From UMGS1889 sp964540575 (GTDB lineage Bacteria > Bacillota > Clostridia > Oscillospirales > Ruminococcaceae), in the NCBI GenBank assembly GCA_964540575.1, contig CAZINI010000062.1:1-16855 (forward strand): a stretch of 16,855 nucleotides of DNA, written 5' to 3'. A model generated the notes under the pieces. That model made no database searches. It worked only from the letters and a program-made list of their open reading frames with translations, and was not told the origin of the DNA. The translations under genes were made by a program, and so were the position numbers. Positions 15,180 to 16,855 of this stretch are shown in pieces. The first letter of the stretch is position 1. The number at the start of each line of letters is the position of its first letter.

Positions 15180-15208
15180 ATTATAACCTAAATCAGGGCT
15201 GTTTTCAA
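15180..15208 (-). promoter_or_regulatory. Promoter of the methyltransferase operon
   Basis: On the minus strand TTGAAA (15208-15203) and a perfect TATAAT (15185-15180) are 17 bp apart. The -10 overlaps the ATG at 15181, so the RNA starts inside the longer reading frame and that ATG cannot be used from this promoter. The leader to TTG 15112 would be about 60 nt. Confidence 0.65.
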
Positions 15209-15789
15209 GTGCTATTATAAAATACTATAATTTCTAAAAAATGTTTGTGTAATGCTACAAAAGATAACGTTTTACAACGACTATAATTGTACAAAAAACT
15301 GAGAAGTTTGAGTTTTACAAAATATATTACAGCCATAACTTCACCCTAAACTAATATGATATGTAGTGCCATGCGTTTCCTGCCAAATTGACCAGATTTA
15401 GGCAGATGTTATCAAATTACGCAATCCTGTTGAATTAGTATTTAGTGTTCATAATGTCGAAATTGTGTTTGAGATTACATCGGTATTATGATAGTTCCAC
15501 CTGATCATTTTTATTGTTTGATAAGCATAATAAACAAATAATGTGTTTGGAAGTTGTTTATTATTCCAAAATCAAAAATTATGGTTTTTTATATTTATGA
15601 GTTATCTATGTTTTTGTTCTAATCTAAAGGGTCAGAATTTATCGATTTAGGGCGAAATGCCGTAAATAGGCGCTTTTTCAGTAAATAAAGTCATTGAAAA
15701 ATCGGGAGCTGCCTGTTGAATATAAAAAACGGCATCAGATTTTTGTTAATGGTGAATAAAAAGCAGTAATAAAATTCTACATTTGAGTG
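15209..15789. other. AT-rich intergenic region without supported genes
   Basis: About 580 bp between the methyltransferase promoter and the repeat cluster. It holds only very short readings without ribosome binding sites. Some minus-strand TATAAT-like boxes (for example 15219-15214) may be additional promoters for the methyltransferase operon. No RNA gene or long palindrome was recognised. Confidence 0.5.
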
Positions 15790-15903
15790 TTATATTGCGA
15801 TGCAACTTACAAGTAACGCAAATGTGTTACTTGTAAGACATTTGTATAAAAAGTGAGATATTTGCACTTTAAAATTGTTATGTTTTATTATATTGCGATG
15901 CAA
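15790..15903. repeat. 16-bp direct repeat pair with 12-bp inverted repeat between
   Basis: TTATATTGCGATGCAA occurs at 15790-15805 and 15888-15903, 98 bp apart; each copy contains the small palindrome TTGC-GAT-GCAA. Directly after the first copy is a perfect inverted repeat CTTACAAGTAAC/GTTACTTGTAAG (15806-15817 and 15826-15837) with an 8-base spacer GCAAATGT. There is no T-tract and no neighbouring gene end, so a terminator is unlikely. A recombination or attachment site, a binding array, or a miniature mobile repeat are options. Confidence 0.6.
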
Positions 15904-16091
15904 TAGACAAAAAATAAGTTGTTTGCTAATATGAAAATACAGACATATATGTTGTATGAGAAAGAAGGAAGAAAAATGAATATAGACATTATTCTATCGG
16001 AACATACTGACAGCTTAATATAATTAGATAAAAGGGGATAGAGCAGTGTGTGAATAACATAAAAAGTTGATTTGTTCAATGTGCACATATT

Positions 16092-16292
16092 ATGTTAAAA
16101 AAATTCTACGAGGGCAGCATTTACCTACGGGTTAATACTCAAATGTCGCATAATCGTAAGCTAAGAAAAACAGGGTTCGATAAAGCCCGAAAATACGTTG
16201 ACAAATATGTACCTACAGGTAAATGGACAGTTTTATCATTTTCTGATATGATGTATATGAAGCAACAATATCAAAGTTTGATACACTCATAA
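16092..16292 (+). CDS. Short basic ORF, doubtful
   Basis: This 66-residue reading (or 49 residues from an internal ATG) has a basic middle (HNRKLRKTGFDKARKYVDKY) and no recognised family. No convincing ribosome binding site precedes the ATG at 16092. It ends where an overlapping frame starts to look like a sigma-factor region 4, so it may be the upstream part of the same decayed gene separated by a frameshift. Confidence 0.25.
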   Translation: MLKKFYEGSIYLRVNTQMSHNRKLRKTGFDKARKYVDKYVPTGKWTVLSFSDMMYMKQQYQSLIHS

Positions 16293-16398
16293 ACAGGTTG
16301 CAGAGAAGATGGGTGTGTTGAAATCAACGGTTGATACATATATTAGCAGGGCTTGGGAAAGAATCAGAAAGATATTGGCAGATAAAGAAAATATGTAA
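16282..16398 (+). pseudogene. Sigma-region-4-like HTH remnant
   Basis: In this frame, after a TGA at 16279-16281, the sequence reads QVAEKMGVLKSTVDTYISRA and then WERIRKILADKE before TAA at 16396-16398. This is the typical helix-turn-helix end of sigma-70 region 4 or related small element-encoded sigma-like proteins. No start codon with a ribosome binding site precedes it in frame and the upstream domains are missing, so it is called a remnant. A one-base shift would join it to the ORF ending at 16292. Confidence 0.45.
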
Positions 16399-16665
16399 CT
16401 CTACATGAAATTCTTGTGATAATCTACATTTTGGAGGACGTTTGATTGTGCATTTGTACAATCTTTATCTTCGGGTGTCGTGCAAATGGAAGTGAAACGT
16501 ACTTTATATTGTAGAAGGGTATAATTCTCTCTTTTATAAACCTTGACAATTGAATCACGCAGCATTATCGAGAAATACACGCTTTTGTTTATCATAAATT
16601 ACAAATATAAATGACGTCATTTTATATGAAAGGAAGTGATATAGTTTGGATTCTTGAAATAAGAA

Positions 16666-16773
16666 ATGATTACCGATAATAAATTTCATATACAAGTACA
16701 GCCATATATCCGAAGCACCGATAAATCTCGCCAATTGTCGGTCGATTCGGTGAAAGGTTATTTGAACAAATGA
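16666..16773 (+). CDS. Small 35-aa ORF, uncertain
   Basis: ATG 16666 to TGA 16773 encodes a short basic peptide containing QVQPYIRSTDKSRQLSVDSV. Its stop overlaps an ATG (ATGA at 16770-16773) that opens the next frame, which suggests coupling. No clear ribosome binding site precedes it. It could be the tail of a decayed gene or a genuine small element protein. Confidence 0.25.
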   Translation: MITDNKFHIQVQPYIRSTDKSRQLSVDSVKGYLNK

Positions 16774-16855
16774 AGGTGATGTTTGTGAAAAGCAAAAAGT
16801 CAACAACTGTTGTGGTAACAAGAGTATTTACGGGTAAATCGGGGAAACTGATTGA
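16770..16855 (+). CDS. Start of a gene running off the right edge
   Basis: The frame is open to the window end. Possible starts are ATG 16770 (ATGA overlap with the previous ORF), ATG 16779, and GTG 16785, which has GAAGGTGAT just upstream and is then best placed for the ribosome. The visible product has a lysine-rich start and then TTVVVTRVFTGKSGKLI. I recall similar small proteins beside serine recombinase genes of clostridial elements, which would place the element's recombination module just outside; this is unverified. Confidence 0.45.
   Translation, partial: MKVMFVKSKKSTTVVVTRVFTGKSGKLI

Noticed and set aside
8908..15181. DISARM or BREX defence system
   Set aside because: A PLD protein and methyltransferases are present, and one methyltransferase has PglX-like target-recognition sequence, but no helicase, DUF1998, PglZ, BrxC or Lon-like gene is in the window. 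A BfiI-like restriction-modification set explains the three genes more simply.
15790..15903. CRISPR array
   Set aside because: Only two repeat copies with a long spacer that itself contains an inverted repeat, and no cas genes.
15888..16088. 66-aa minus-strand ORF
   Set aside because: AT-rich hydrophobic reading without a ribosome binding site that begins in one of the repeats; probably chance.
16401..16821. Minus-strand ORFs of 64 and 88 aa at the right edge
   Set aside because: No ribosome binding sites and composition unlike the real genes; they lie opposite the more plausible plus-strand frames.

Overview
The window is low-GC Firmicutes DNA: AT-rich, with strong AGGAGG-type ribosome binding sites, TTGACA/TATAAT-type promoters and GTG/TTG starts. 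The gene style suggests a gut or rumen clostridium (Ruminococcus or Oscillospiraceae-like). That placement is an impression from gene content, not a computed one. The left part looks like the backbone of an integrative mobilizable or conjugative element; the rest looks like accessory cargo carried by it.

Left block (1-2650). The 3' part of a DnaC/IstB-like ATPase gene is followed by a minus-strand orphan gene with an odd start, a coiled-coil protein, a tiny coupled ORF, an excisionase-like HTH protein, a palindrome-rich stretch that could be an oriT, and a MobC-like relaxosome protein. No relaxase gene follows mobC; a minus-strand terminator and cargo begin there instead.

Regulated divergent block (2612-5546). 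A short RHH (ribbon-helix-helix) protein, a SEC-C zinc-knuckle protein and a GNAT acetyltransferase form a minus-strand operon that ends in a terminator. Facing away on the plus strand are a very acidic 145-aa protein and an 85-aa protein, ending in a 17-bp-stem terminator. Near-identical 15-16 bp imperfect palindromes lie just downstream of the minus promoter -10 and exactly in the spacer of the plus promoter. The RHH protein probably represses both directions.

Secreted/membrane block (5555-8769). A consensus promoter and a long leader with complementary ends precede three tightly packed plus-strand genes: a signal-peptide protein with a nuclease-like N-terminal block and a glycine-zipper C-terminal region, a small unknown protein, and a single-pass membrane protein with a coiled coil and an outer C-terminal domain. 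This is the least familiar system in the window.

Restriction-modification block (8908-15208). A PLD-superfamily nuclease resembling R.BfiI/NgoFVII converges on a two-gene operon of large Eco57I-like adenine methyltransferases, with a 29-bp 3' overlap. The operon promoter overlaps the upstream ATG of the first methyltransferase, so its real start is probably a TTG 69 bases further in.

Right end (15186-16855). An AT-rich, gene-poor stretch holds a 16-bp direct repeat, a 12-bp inverted repeat and fragments that look like decayed element genes, including a sigma-region-4-like remnant. A small ORF overlaps by ATGA with the start of a gene that runs off the right edge. A 17-bp palindrome, ATGTTCCGGTGGAACAT, occurs three times (4742, 5519 and 8801), each time near a promoter, terminator or start, and links the cargo blocks.
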